Assembly (NCBI RefSeq): GCF_900110895.1
Contig: NZ_FOIQ01000001.1
Location: 124,001-188,000, forward strand
From: Prevotella aff. ruminicola Tc2-24
Lineage (GTDB): Bacteria > Bacteroidota > Bacteroidia > Bacteroidales > Bacteroidaceae
Reading direction: 5' to 3'
Length of the DNA: 64,000 nt
The first letter of the stretch is position 1. The number at the start of each line of letters is the position of its first letter. Position numbers and translations under genes: made by a program. The notes under the pieces are model-generated. The model had not been told where the DNA came from, made no database searches, and saw only the letters and a list, made by a program, of their open reading frames with translations. Of this stretch, positions 37,092 through 44,504 are shown in pieces.

Positions 37092-38201
37092 TTGAAGGGA
37101 CTATTGATGATATGGCTCCTGCTGACGGCTGCGCCTATGATGGCCGACCGTGTAGAAGAGATGGATAGTCTCTCTGTGATGAGAGATTCTCTACCCAAAT
37201 CCAAGGAACTCAGTCCGCTCCGACGTACTATCCGGGGGCTTGACCAACTGCACAATGAGTATATAGAGCCTCAGCATTATGAGTTTACGGTGATGATGCA
37301 GTTGACGCGTACCTATGAGAGTTTCATGCTGGGAAGTAATGGACAAAGCATCTTATTGGCGCCAGACGAGCTGACGAAGGTAGGGCCGTATTTCGGCTGG
37401 AGATGGGTGTTTTTCGGTTATACTTTCGACCTGAGCCATCTTGGATTTGGTAGCAACGGTATCAGAAAAGAGTTTGACTTTAGTATTTATACCTCACAGG
37501 TGGGTGTGGATCTGCATTACAGACGGACTGGGCATGACTATAAGGTGCGTGATGTCAAGTTAGGCTATGGCATTAATGGTGATGAGTTCGAGGACATGCC
37601 GTTCGATGGCATCAGTGTAGGGATAACAGGCTTGAATGCCTACTACATCTTCAATCACGGTCGTTTCTCATATCCAGCGGCCTTCAGTCAGAGTACCTGT
37701 CAGAAAGTGAGTTGTGGCTCGTGGATGGCAGGAGCAGGGTATATGCGAAATACGCTCGATTTTGATTTCGAGAAGTTGGAGGAGTTGTTCAATGAGAGGG
37801 CAGGGAAGGATCAGGAAGTGAAACTCGACAGCGGTCTGATGTTCAGTCACATCAAGTATACTGACTATAGTCTCTCGGGTGGCTACGCATATAACTGGGT
37901 GTTTGCCAAGGATTGGCTCTTCTGTGCGAGCGGCCAGTTGGCTTTGGCCTACAAAACGAGCTATGGTGATATGTCGAATGAGAAAAAGGGCTTTGATTTC
38001 TCAAAAGTGAACGTAGATATGCTAGGGCGGTTTGGACTTGTCTATAATAATACGAGATGGTATGCCGGATTGAGTGCCATCCTGCGTACGAACAATTATC
38101 GGGGGTCACGCTTTACGGCTAATAATATCTTCGGATCGTTCAATGCCTATATCGGCTATAATTTCATGTTAAAGAAAAAGTACAGGAAAAGAAATGGATA
38201 G
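37092..38201 (+). CDS. DUF4421 outer-membrane-type protein
   Basis: 369 residues from TTG 37092, or 364 from ATG 37107; the TTG start keeps a Lys before the signal core (MKGLLMIWLLLTAAPMMA). After the signal come a short linker and strands rich in aromatic residues and glycine (YFGWRWVFFGYTFDLSHLGF, LGYGINGDEFEDMPFDGIS), ending AYIGYNFMLKKKYRK. This matches the Bacteroidetes DUF4421 family of predicted beta-barrels. Overlaps the next gene by eight bases. Confidence 0.8.
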   Translation: MKGLLMIWLLLTAAPMMADRVEEMDSLSVMRDSLPKSKELSPLRRTIRGLDQLHNEYIEPQHYEFTVMMQLTRTYESFMLGSNGQSILLAPDELTKVGPYFGWRWVFFGYTFDLSHLGFGSNGIRKEFDFSIYTSQVGVDLHYRRTGHDYKVRDVKLGYGINGDEFEDMPFDGISVGITGLNAYYIFNHGRFSYPAAFSQSTCQKVSCGSWMAGAGYMRNTLDFDFEKLEELFNERAGKDQEVKLDSGLMFSHIKYTDYSLSGGYAYNWVFAKDWLFCASGQLALAYKTSYGDMSNEKKGFDFSKVNVDMLGRFGLVYNNTRWYAGLSAILRTNNYRGSRFTANNIFGSFNAYIGYNFMLKKKYRKRNG

Positions 38202-39066
38202 ATTGAAAGGAATAATTGGAATGATGATGGTGCTGTTCCCTTGTATCCTTTGTAAGGCAGAGGGGAAGACGATGTATGCTGCACTTCCGACAGATAGCAT
38301 CGACGTGTGTCGTTTTCTGGAAGAGGCGCGGCACATGCCTCGTACCACTAATTTCCCATTGTTCTTTGCACGGAAATTCTTGGGGAAACCATATGTGGCG
38401 CATACACTAGACCTTAACGATGAGGAACGGCTGGTGGTGAATACCCGTCAGTTGGATTGCACGACGTTGGTTGAGAACGTGACGGCACTCACTCTTTGTG
38501 TCTATCGTAATCTGTACTCATGGCATGACTATCTGAATGCGTTGGTGGCTATGCGTTACCGCCATGGGCTTATAGATCGTTATCCAAGTCGCATTCACTA
38601 TTTCACGGAGTGGATCACCGCTAATACGGCAACGGAGATGGTCAAGGAGATCCAGACTCCTGATCCTCCTTTTAGTCATGTGCAGACTGTTTGTGTAAAC
38701 TATATGAGTCAGCATCCGGAAAGCTATAAAGCTCTGTCGCAGCATCCGGAGTATGTGGAGGATATCCGGCAGATGGAGGAACGTGTCACAGGTGGGCATT
38801 TCCGTTATATTCCTAAGAGCGAGGTGAAGAACAGCAGAGTCTTGCGGCGTGCCATTCATGATGGTGATATCATTGCTATTACCAGTAAGAAGGTGGGACT
38901 GGATATTGCCCATCTGGGGTTCGCGGTTTGGCGCAAGGATGGACTCCATCTGCTGAATGCTTCATCAGTTCACAAGAAGGTGGTGGAGGAGCCGATGACT
39001 CTGTACCAGTATCTTCAAAAGCATCCATCCCATACAGGAATCAGAATTATCAGAATCAACAAATAA
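38194..39066 (+). CDS. DUF1460 protein, predicted NlpC/P60-like cell-wall amidase
   Basis: 290 residues with a signal peptide (MMMVLFPCILCKAEG). The conserved RQLDCTTLVENVTAL holds the likely catalytic Cys (in LDCTT), and DIAHLGFAVWRKDGLHLLNA the likely His, as in the DUF1460 fold of Bacteroides amidases. Probably acts on peptidoglycan fragments in the periplasm. The ATG lies inside the end of the DUF4421 gene, so translation is likely coupled. Confidence 0.85.
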   Translation: MDRLKGIIGMMMVLFPCILCKAEGKTMYAALPTDSIDVCRFLEEARHMPRTTNFPLFFARKFLGKPYVAHTLDLNDEERLVVNTRQLDCTTLVENVTALTLCVYRNLYSWHDYLNALVAMRYRHGLIDRYPSRIHYFTEWITANTATEMVKEIQTPDPPFSHVQTVCVNYMSQHPESYKALSQHPEYVEDIRQMEERVTGGHFRYIPKSEVKNSRVLRRAIHDGDIIAITSKKVGLDIAHLGFAVWRKDGLHLLNASSVHKKVVEEPMTLYQYLQKHPSHTGIRIIRINK

Positions 39067-39078
39067 ACTTAACCCGAT

Positions 39079-39477
39079 ATGAAAATGGAATTACCTGATT
39101 TTATGAGCTATGCCAACAAATTCTCTCAGTCTGAATTTGTTGAGAAGATTTCGCGTATTGCTAAGCGAGCTGGTGCGAAACTGGTCTATGCGGCTTTGAT
39201 ACTCTATTACACACTGCAGAGTGACCATGTCAGTAAGACTGACAAGGCTATCATCATTGGCGCTTTGGGTTACATGATCAGTCCACTGGATGTGATACCA
39301 GATGCTATTCCCATTGCGGGACTCACTGATGACTTGGCTGTCCTGCTGTATGTCCTGAAGAAAGTATGGACGGATATTGATCCTGCTATTGTCGAACAGG
39401 CTAAAGGCAAGTTGTCTAAGTGGTTTGATGACGAGGAAATCAACGAGATTAAGGACCTCTTCAAGGAGGATGAGTAG
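39079..39477 (+). CDS. YkvA-like DUF1232 protein
   Basis: 132 residues. The DUF1232 core is plain: IIIGALGYMISPLDVIPDAI followed by PIAGLTDDLAVLLYVLKKVW, with two hydrophobic helices. Small membrane-associated proteins of unknown role, widespread in bacteria. Last gene of the run starting at the oxidoreductase; a terminator hairpin follows about 80 bp later. Confidence 0.88.
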   Translation: MKMELPDFMSYANKFSQSEFVEKISRIAKRAGAKLVYAALILYYTLQSDHVSKTDKAIIIGALGYMISPLDVIPDAIPIAGLTDDLAVLLYVLKKVWTDIDPAIVEQAKGKLSKWFDDEEINEIKDLFKEDE

Positions 39478-39558
39478 TCGCAATGATACTCCTTTTTTCT
39501 AGTGGTTCACGACAGGACGTGTGACAATTGCACGAAACCACATGAATAAATAAAAAGA

Positions 39559-39593
39559 ATCCGGAAACCTTTTGTTTATTGAGGTTTCCGGAT
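39559..39593. terminator. Bidirectional terminator between DUF1232 and tRNA-Cys
   Basis: ATCCGGAAACC / GGTTTCCGGAT (11 bp), with T-rich sequence on the plus side (TTTTCTTT) and, on the minus side, CTTTTTATTTATT. It serves both the DUF1232 run and the convergent tRNA gene. Confidence 0.85.
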
Positions 39594-39599
39594 TTTCTT

Positions 39600-39674
39600 T
39601 GGAGGTGCCTGGCGGATTCGAACCGCCGTAGACGGTTTTGCAGACCGTTGACTAAGCCACTCATCCAAGGCACC
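39600..39674 (-). tRNA. tRNA-Cys (GCA), CCA encoded
   Basis: Minus strand: acceptor GGTGCCT with AGGCACC, discriminator T, CCA at 39602-39600. Anticodon stem and loop GGTCTGCAAAACC give anticodon GCA; T arm GGCGGTTCGAATCCGCC is intact. No integrated element found at its 3' end. Confidence 0.95.
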
Positions 39675-39732
39675 TTTTCTTGAATGCGGATGCAAAGGTA
39701 GGCATATTATTCGACATGACCAAATTTTTGAC

Positions 39733-39909
39733 CTATTTTTTATGCCAGCAATCGGCTTTTTTCTTTTTCTGTACTTGTTTCAGCTCTTTCAGTGCGCAGC
39801 CCTTACACCCATAGCATGGATCTGAGGCTTGTCTAACCAAGTTGTAGACCCACCATGTTCCATAGCAGGTAGCGCCGATGAGGATGAGGATGACAAGAAC
39901 AGTCTGCAT
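39733..39909 (-). CDS. Small Cys-rich single-span membrane protein (FeoB-associated type)
   Basis: 58 residues: one N-terminal membrane span (TVLVILILIGATCYGTWWVY), then DPCYGCKGCALKELK and a Lys-rich end with DCWHKK. The span plus C-x2-C-x2-C and a final Cys fits the small 'FeoB-associated Cys-rich' family of Bacteroidetes. No feoA/feoB gene is in the window, so it is a solo copy, with only 13 nt before the lipid kinase gene in the same direction. Confidence 0.7.
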   Translation of the reverse strand: MQTVLVILILIGATCYGTWWVYNLVRQASDPCYGCKGCALKELKQVQKKKKADCWHKK

Positions 39910-39922
39910 GGGTACACTCGCG

Positions 39923-40960
39923 TCAGATCTTAGACAGTTTTCTTAGGAGGACTTTGTTAATCACCAGAATCCTGTGTCCTGTCTTTCCAATATCCTCACG
40001 TACATTATTAATATTATTGAAAAAGTCGCTGAAGGCATTCAACAGGAAATTGGGCTGCCCGCTATCTTCAATGACCTCAGGATTGGTTAGAATCCTGATA
40101 CCCTCATGCTCAATATGCACCTCAATCTCCTCACCAGTCATAATCGGATCGCCATCGTAGTGTATGGCACCAGGACCTTTTCGTTTGATATGCAGACTCT
40201 TTGTGCGGAAGGTTTTGATTTTTGAGTTGTTTGTTATCGTCTTCATGAAAAGGTCTGCTGCAATTTGGGGCGCTTCCAGGGCATCAAAGGGTTCCATGAT
40301 GATAACGTCCATCTCACCGTCTTTCATCGTGGCTCCAGGGGCAATATAAGCGTTATTGCCGTACTGTGAGGCATTCGCACAAGCGATGAGAAATGCTTTA
40401 TAGCGTTTCTTTCCTGTGTCATCGGACACTTCGTAAGTCTCTGGTTTATATTTCAGCCCCTCCTTGAGTACATTCTCCACGTAGGTGATAGGGCCGCGTT
40501 TGCCAGCTTCTGCGAACTTCAGCGAAATAAAAGCATCGAAGCCCATTCCACAGGTACAGAAGAACGGCAGCTCGTTGATCATGCCATAGTCGAAAGTCTC
40601 AATCTTACAGGCATTGATGATTTGGATGGCCTTCTTGATGTCTAGTGGAATACAGAGATGCCTGGCTAGTCCGTTGCCGGATCCGCAGGGGATAATCCCT
40701 AAGGCCGTAAAAGAGTGGGTGAGGGAACGTGCCACCTCGTTGACTGTTCCATCACCTCCGACAGCCACTACGATGTCTGTCTGCCGTTCTGCGCAGGCTT
40801 TGGCAATTTCTGCCGCATGACCCGCATATTCTGTAAAGCATATCTGATAGTCAAAGTGATCCTTCTCAAGATTCTCCTCAATCAATGAGGGTACCTCATC
40901 TTTGGAATGAGTACCTGATATCGGATTTACGATGAAGACAATTTCCTTTTTCTTAGTCAT
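39923..40960 (-). CDS. YegS/LCB5-type lipid kinase
   Basis: 345 residues from the ATG at 40960 (MTKKKEIVFIVNPISGTHSK); a second ATG lies two codons upstream, but the -7 box TACTTTTG (40977-40970) is so close that transcription would start about there. Diacylglycerol-kinase catalytic fold: VNPISG, then VAVGGDGTVNEVARSL (the nucleotide-binding GGDGT) and IIPCGSGNGLARHL. Family members phosphorylate diacylglycerol, ceramide or sphingoid bases. The divergent neighbour is serine palmitoyltransferase, which suggests a sphingolipid substrate. Confidence 0.88.
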   Translation of the reverse strand: MTKKKEIVFIVNPISGTHSKDEVPSLIEENLEKDHFDYQICFTEYAGHAAEIAKACAERQTDIVVAVGGDGTVNEVARSLTHSFTALGIIPCGSGNGLARHLCIPLDIKKAIQIINACKIETFDYGMINELPFFCTCGMGFDAFISLKFAEAGKRGPITYVENVLKEGLKYKPETYEVSDDTGKKRYKAFLIACANASQYGNNAYIAPGATMKDGEMDVIIMEPFDALEAPQIAADLFMKTITNNSKIKTFRTKSLHIKRKGPGAIHYDGDPIMTGEEIEVHIEHEGIRILTNPEVIEDSGQPNFLLNAFSDFFNNINNVREDIGKTGHRILVINKVLLRKLSKI

Positions 40961-41048
40961 ATTCATATGCAAAAGTACAAAATTAGACTGAAAAATCGGG
41001 CTTTTGTATAACAAAATAATCCAAAACGGACAATATCTTGATAAAAAC

Positions 41049-41080
41049 TTGCACGAATTGATAAAAAATGTGTAACTTTG
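41049..41080 (+). promoter_or_regulatory. Promoter of the serine palmitoyltransferase gene
   Basis: TTG at 41049-41051, 21 bp, TAACTTTG at 41073-41080, then CAGCC. About 42 bp before the start codon. Confidence 0.65.
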
Positions 41081-41121
41081 CAGCCTGAAAATAAAAATTA
41101 ATAGAACTTACCTATACCAGA

Positions 41122-42309
41122 ATGGGACAGTTACAGGAAAAATACAAGAATTATCGTGAGCCGCAGAAGTTCATGGAGGCTGACGTTTATCCTTATTTCC
41201 GTGCTATAGAAGGAAAGCAAGGAACGGAAGTTGAGATGGGTGGACATAAGGTTCTGATGTTCGGTTCAAATGCTTATACAGGTCTGACAGGTGATCAGCG
41301 CATTATCGATGCCGCAAAGGCTGCGCTTGACAAGTATGGTTCAGGCTGCGCAGGAAGTCGTTTTCTCAATGGTACACTTGATCTTCATGTACAACTTGAA
41401 AAGGAGATCTCCGAGTTTATAGGAAAAGATGACTGTTTGTGCTTTTCAACAGGTTTCTCTGTGAATCAAGGTGTACTTGCTATGGTCGTTGGAAAGGATG
41501 ATTATATCATCTGTGATGATCGTGACCATGCCAGTATCGTTGATGGTCGACGTCTTTCTTTTGCCAAGCAGTTACATTACAAGCATAACGACATGGACGA
41601 TCTGGAGCGTGTGCTTCAGAAACTGCCTTATGATGCTATCAAACTGATTGTCGTTGATGGTGTGTTCTCTATGGAGGGCGACCTTGCCAAATTGCCAGAG
41701 ATTGTTGCGTTAAAGCATAAATATAACTGCTCGATTATGGTGGATGAGGCTCATGGTCTTGGCGTCTTTGGTCGTCAGGGACGTGGTGTGTGTGATCATT
41801 TTGGTCTCACCGATGAGGTGGATCTGATTATGGGTACCTTCTCGAAGTCGCTTGCTAGTATTGGCGGATTTATTGCATCAGACTGGGATACCATCAATTT
41901 CCTGCGTCATACATGTCGTACGTATATCTTCTCTGCTTCCAACACCCCTGCGGCAACGGCAGCAGCGATGGAGGCTCTGCACATCATCCAGCAGGAACCC
42001 GAGCGTATTGAAAAGCTCTGGAAAGTGACTAATTATGCTTTAAAACGTTTCCGTGAGGAAGGTTTTGAGATTGGCGATACAGAGAGTCCGATTATCCCAC
42101 TTTATGTGCGTGACGTGGAGAAAACATTCTTGGTGACTGCACTCGCCTTCAAGGCAGGCGTGTTCATCAACCCCGTTATCCCACCGGCATGTGCTCCGCA
42201 AGATACACTGGTGCGTTATGCATTGATGGCTACTCATACCGAGGAACAAGTGGACCGTTCGGTAGTTGCCTTGAAGAAGATCTTCCAGGAGCAGGGTATC
42301 ATAAAATAA
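41122..42309 (+). CDS. spt: Serine palmitoyltransferase (alpha-oxoamine synthase family)
   Basis: 395 residues. Condenses serine with a long-chain acyl-CoA, the first step of sphingolipid synthesis. PLP fold: SNAYTGLTGDQRIIDAA, GSGCAGSRFLNGTLDLH, IMVDEAHGLGVFG (with the Asp-Glu-Ala-His that holds the cofactor) and the PLP Lys in MGTFSKSLASIGGF. The sequence is very close to what I remember of the characterised Bacteroides enzyme (BT_0870), which separates it from the related 2-amino-3-ketobutyrate CoA ligase (kbl). Confidence 0.9.
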   Translation: MGQLQEKYKNYREPQKFMEADVYPYFRAIEGKQGTEVEMGGHKVLMFGSNAYTGLTGDQRIIDAAKAALDKYGSGCAGSRFLNGTLDLHVQLEKEISEFIGKDDCLCFSTGFSVNQGVLAMVVGKDDYIICDDRDHASIVDGRRLSFAKQLHYKHNDMDDLERVLQKLPYDAIKLIVVDGVFSMEGDLAKLPEIVALKHKYNCSIMVDEAHGLGVFGRQGRGVCDHFGLTDEVDLIMGTFSKSLASIGGFIASDWDTINFLRHTCRTYIFSASNTPAATAAAMEALHIIQQEPERIEKLWKVTNYALKRFREEGFEIGDTESPIIPLYVRDVEKTFLVTALAFKAGVFINPVIPPACAPQDTLVRYALMATHTEEQVDRSVVALKKIFQEQGIIK

Positions 42310-42322
42310 TAATAGAAAGTGC

Positions 42323-42401
42323 GAATGAGAGAATGAAAAGATGATGGATGAACTCTGAAACGTTAAAAAACGACAAGGTTTGTCATTTCATTCTCTCATT
42401 C
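42323..42401. repeat. Long inverted repeat after the serine palmitoyltransferase gene
   Basis: GAATGAGAGAATGAAA (42323-42338) and TTTCATTCTCTCATTC (42386-42401), 16-bp arms, 47-nt spacer. It lies between the gene end and the tRNA promoter (TACCTTTG 42426-42433). Confidence 0.75.
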
Positions 42402-42447
42402 TTTCGTTATTTCATTTTTATTTAGTACCTTTGCAGCCGCAAAACAG

Positions 42448-42520
42448 CGAGGTGTAGCGCAGTTGGTAGCGTTCCTGGTTTGGGACCAGGCTGTCGCAGG
42501 TTCGAGTCCTGTCACCTCGA
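42448..42520 (+). tRNA. tRNA-Pro (TGG)
   Basis: Acceptor CGAGGTG with CACCTCG, discriminator A; anticodon arm CCTGGTTTGGGACCAGG gives anticodon TGG; T arm CAGGTTCGAGTCCTG. CCA is not encoded. A -7 box lies 15 bp upstream and a terminator just downstream. Confidence 0.95.
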
Positions 42521-42532
42521 CTTTCTTAAAAA

Positions 42533-42566
42533 GCCGCTGATTCATCACGAGTCAGCGGTTTTTTTA
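42533..42566 (+). terminator. Terminator of tRNA-Pro
   Basis: gccgctgattc pairs with gagtcagcggt around a short loop, followed by a run of seven T. Classical intrinsic terminator. Confidence 0.88.
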
Positions 42567-42644
42567 TTGTTGTTCTTCCAGATGCTTGGGTCCTTCGATG
42601 CCGAAGATATAGAAGAGCGAGGCCACAACGGCCATCACTGCCAT
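42564..42644 (-). CDS. Possible 26-residue membrane peptide
   Basis: Minus strand MAVMAVVASLFYIFGIEGP then a charged tail with KHLEEQQ. One hydrophobic span. The stop overlaps the T-run of the tRNA terminator. Upstream the frame closes at 42669-42671. Could be a small membrane protein or the C-terminal end of a broken one; I cannot decide. Confidence 0.35.
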   Translation of the reverse strand: MAVMAVVASLFYIFGIEGPKHLEEQQ

Positions 42645-42661
42645 ATTGAGGATGCTATTAC

Positions 42662-42784
42662 TTATATGTTATTGGGTTGCCATATCTCTATCCTGAAGTA
42701 CTGTCCTTTGCCATCGGCGGGCACTTGCTTGGGCAGTATGTCAATCACCCAATATGGCTTATTCAAATACTCTTCTATTGTCAT
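42662..42784 (-). CDS. 40-residue hypothetical protein, possibly truncated
   Basis: Reads MTIEEYLNKPYWVIDILPKQ then VPADGKGQYFRIEIW. I recall similar openings in longer hypothetical proteins of Bacteroidetes, so this could be a shortened member. Stop at 42664-42662. Function unknown. Confidence 0.5.
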   Translation of the reverse strand: MTIEEYLNKPYWVIDILPKQVPADGKGQYFRIEIWQPNNI

Positions 42785-42824
42785 ATATGTAAAACTACTG
42801 TTTCATCTTGCTGTTCATACTCAA

Positions 42825-43085
42825 TCAAAACAGTTTTTTCCAGAGCCACAATATTGTTACTGCACCAACAACGCAGAAGACAAAGTTGGTGAGATAGCCT
42901 TTGCCAAGCAGTTCTATATTCAGCAAGTGGCTGATGAAAGTACCGGCATAGCTACCAACGATGCCAATGATAAGGTTCAAGCAGCATCCTTTACCTTTGC
43001 CACTCATGATGCGATTGGCAACATATCCAATGAGGATGCCTGTCAGTATCGGCCAAGCCGTGAATTCAACAAGATGTTCTAACAT
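42825..43085 (-). CDS. GlsB/YeaQ/YmgE-type membrane protein
   Basis: 86 residues, three hydrophobic segments (WPILTGILIGYVANRIM, NLIIGIVGSYAGTFISHLL, TNFVFCVVGAVTILWLW) with the family's Gly-rich GIVGSYAG and basic KGKG loop. Transglycosylase-associated stress membrane protein; precise role unknown. Divergent or cotranscribed partners: two small genes upstream. Confidence 0.82.
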   Translation of the reverse strand: MLEHLVEFTAWPILTGILIGYVANRIMSGKGKGCCLNLIIGIVGSYAGTFISHLLNIELLGKGYLTNFVFCVVGAVTILWLWKKLF

Positions 43086-43095
43086 ACCTTTTTCT

Positions 43096-43341
43096 TTATA
43101 GCATTTCTTCTAATTTGTCAACCGCCTGAGTCATGTCCTCTCTAAACCGCTTGTGGTCTCTCAGGAAATCGACCCTACCGTCGGATATGACCTCATAAAG
43201 TTCCTGGCTCATGTCATCCACGTAGCTGCCAATGGCCAGTTCTATGTCATCCATCTGCCAATCGAGGGTAGAATGGATATAGACATTTCGTTTCTGATGT
43301 AGAAAGCTATATGCGGTCTCTACGCTGTCTTTCGTAATCAT
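43096..43341 (-). CDS. 81-residue hypothetical protein
   Basis: Soluble, mostly helical, with AYSFLHQKRNVYIHS, DWQMDDIELAIGSYV and DHKRFREDMTQAVDKLEEML. No family recognised. Its start overlaps the stop of the DUF4250 gene by four bases (ATGA), so the two are translated as a pair. Confidence 0.7.
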   Translation of the reverse strand: MITKDSVETAYSFLHQKRNVYIHSTLDWQMDDIELAIGSYVDDMSQELYEVISDGRVDFLRDHKRFREDMTQAVDKLEEML

Positions 43342-43538
43342 TGGTCGTAGCCGATGGGTCTGAACTGTTTCTGCCGCTCACTCCATACGAAACCGTACTT
43401 CATGAGATAATCCTTTATATCCTTGGGGGTTCTGCTGAAGGCGAAGCATAGCGATTCCAGCGTGTCAAACTCCTCGTCTCTTAAGAGCATGTTGACGCTC
43501 GAAACTAGAATGGCAGGGTCTTTGGGTAGATAATCCAT
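43338..43538 (-). CDS. DUF4250 protein
   Basis: 66 residues from ATG 43538 (MDYLPKDPAILVSSVNMLLR); an in-frame ATG six codons upstream lies close to a promoter-like TACCTTTG at 43570-43563. The LPKDP opening and LRDEEFDTLESLCFAFSRTP match DUF4250. Function unknown. Coupled with the 81-residue gene downstream. Confidence 0.75.
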   Translation of the reverse strand: MDYLPKDPAILVSSVNMLLRDEEFDTLESLCFAFSRTPKDIKDYLMKYGFVWSERQKQFRPIGYDQ

Positions 43539-43618
43539 ACTTTTTATCTTAAACAATGTGGCAAAGGTACAAATTATCGGAGTATTTTCGCCATCTTTGC
43601 ATCGACATTTAGGATAGT

Positions 43619-43720
43619 TTATGATTGTAGAGGATAACGTAAAAGTATACCATCAGCAATGGTCATTATCGCGGCCGACTCGGGGTTCTTGTTCTGCGTC
43701 TTGATCAACTTTTGTGCCAT
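43619..43720 (-). CDS. 33-residue peptide behind a structured leader
   Basis: MAQKLIKTQNKNPESAAIMT then IADGILLRYPLQS. Polar with a basic start, no signal or span. Upstream lies a -7 box at 43958-43951 and about 220 nt of leader with strong hairpins. Coding status rests on a clean start, a plausible composition and the upstream signals; no ortholog can be checked here. Confidence 0.45.
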   Translation of the reverse strand: MAQKLIKTQNKNPESAAIMTIADGILLRYPLQS

Positions 43721-43958
43721 TTGTGTAAGTGATTTAGTTAAACATAGGCCGTTGGTGCCGAGGGGGGATCTTTGGCTTAAGGAGATGCCTTCTATGAGCT
43801 ATCCGGATAGGCTCTATGGGTCATGGAGATAGGGTCTATACCCCTATAGGGATTATCTCCATGAGTCGTAGATGACGTCTCTTTCACCGAAAGGGATTAT
43901 CTCTTTCACCCTTACTTGGGGGGTGCTCGGCCCGCTGGCATTATCGTTTGCAAAGGTA
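43721..43958 (-). ncRNA. Candidate structured leader with several hairpins
   Basis: Minus-strand TACCTTTG (43958-43951) starts a leader to the 33-codon ORF. Hairpins: CATGGAGATA (43822-43831) with TATCTCCATG (43854-43863), a 10-bp stem enclosing GGGTCTATACCCC; GAGCTATCCGGATAGGCTC (43796-43814); and the repeated ctctttcacc (43880-43889, 43908-43917). Several helices in a row before a short ORF look like an attenuator or sRNA; family unknown. Confidence 0.5.
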
Positions 43959-44038
43959 CAACATTTCAAAGAGTGTTTTTCCGTAGTAGGGCGTAGTAGG
44001 ACGCAGAAGGACTTACTTTTCCTTACTTGGTCGCAGAA

Positions 44039-44209
44039 GGGTCACGGTTGCTGAGCGGTCCCTGAGCCTGTCGAAGGGCTTGTCGAAGCAAGGTAGTGGC
44101 CCTGCGGTATTCCCTGCGGTTTACCCTTCGACAGGCTCAGGGACCGCAAGAGGGTTGCTCAGCAACCGTGACCCCTTACTTTCTGCGGTCCCTGAGCCTG
44201 TCAAAGGGG
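44039..44209. repeat. Large imperfect palindrome with CCCTGAGCCTGTCGAAGGG units
   Basis: Left outer arm GGGTCACGGTTGCTGAGC (44039-44056) pairs with 44157-44174; inner arm GCGGTCCCTGAGCCTGTCGA ending AAGGG (44055-44078) pairs with 44124-44147. A third copy of the inner unit, with one change, lies at 44185-44209. The inner unit is a short palindromic repeat I have seen in many genomes. No gene inside. Confidence 0.8.
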
Positions 44210-44271
44210 TATAGAAGGGACAGGGTTCTTACAGAGACATTTGGTTGGTGAGATAACCGTTGGCGACGGCG

Positions 44272-44359
44272 GCCTGACAGAACAAGCTTGAGGTGTCCCC
44301 CTTTATACTGGCCCCCATTAGGGGGCTTAAGTATAAGGGGGCCTCGGCTAATCTGTCAG
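44272..44359. repeat. Nested inverted repeat, MITE-like
   Basis: Outer arms CTGACAGA (44272-44279) and TCTGTCAG (44352-44359); middle arms CCCCCTTTATACT (44297-44309) and AGTATAAGGGGG (44330-44341); centre GGCCCCCATTAGGGGGC (44310-44326). No coding capacity. A small non-autonomous mobile hairpin or a strong RNA fold. Confidence 0.65.
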
Positions 44360-44447
44360 TCTGGGAAGAGAATTGGCTGTACTGGCTCCCTTTGACGGGC
44401 TCATGAACCGTTTTTATGAGTCATCATCAGATATTTTCCAAGAAATA

Positions 44448-44479
44448 TTTGGAACTAATCGTTTTTCTGCCTATCTTTG
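44448..44479 (+). promoter_or_regulatory. Promoter of the AraC-type membrane regulator
   Basis: TTTG at 44448-44451, 20 bp, TATCTTTG at 44472-44479, 25 bp before the start codon. Confidence 0.75.
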
Positions 44480-44504
44480 CAGAAACATCTAATAACCTAA
44501 TGAT

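Noticed and set aside
42480..43082. 200-codon plus-strand ORF
   Set aside because: Starts inside tRNA-Pro, runs through its terminator and is antisense to the GlsB-type membrane protein and the 40-residue gene.
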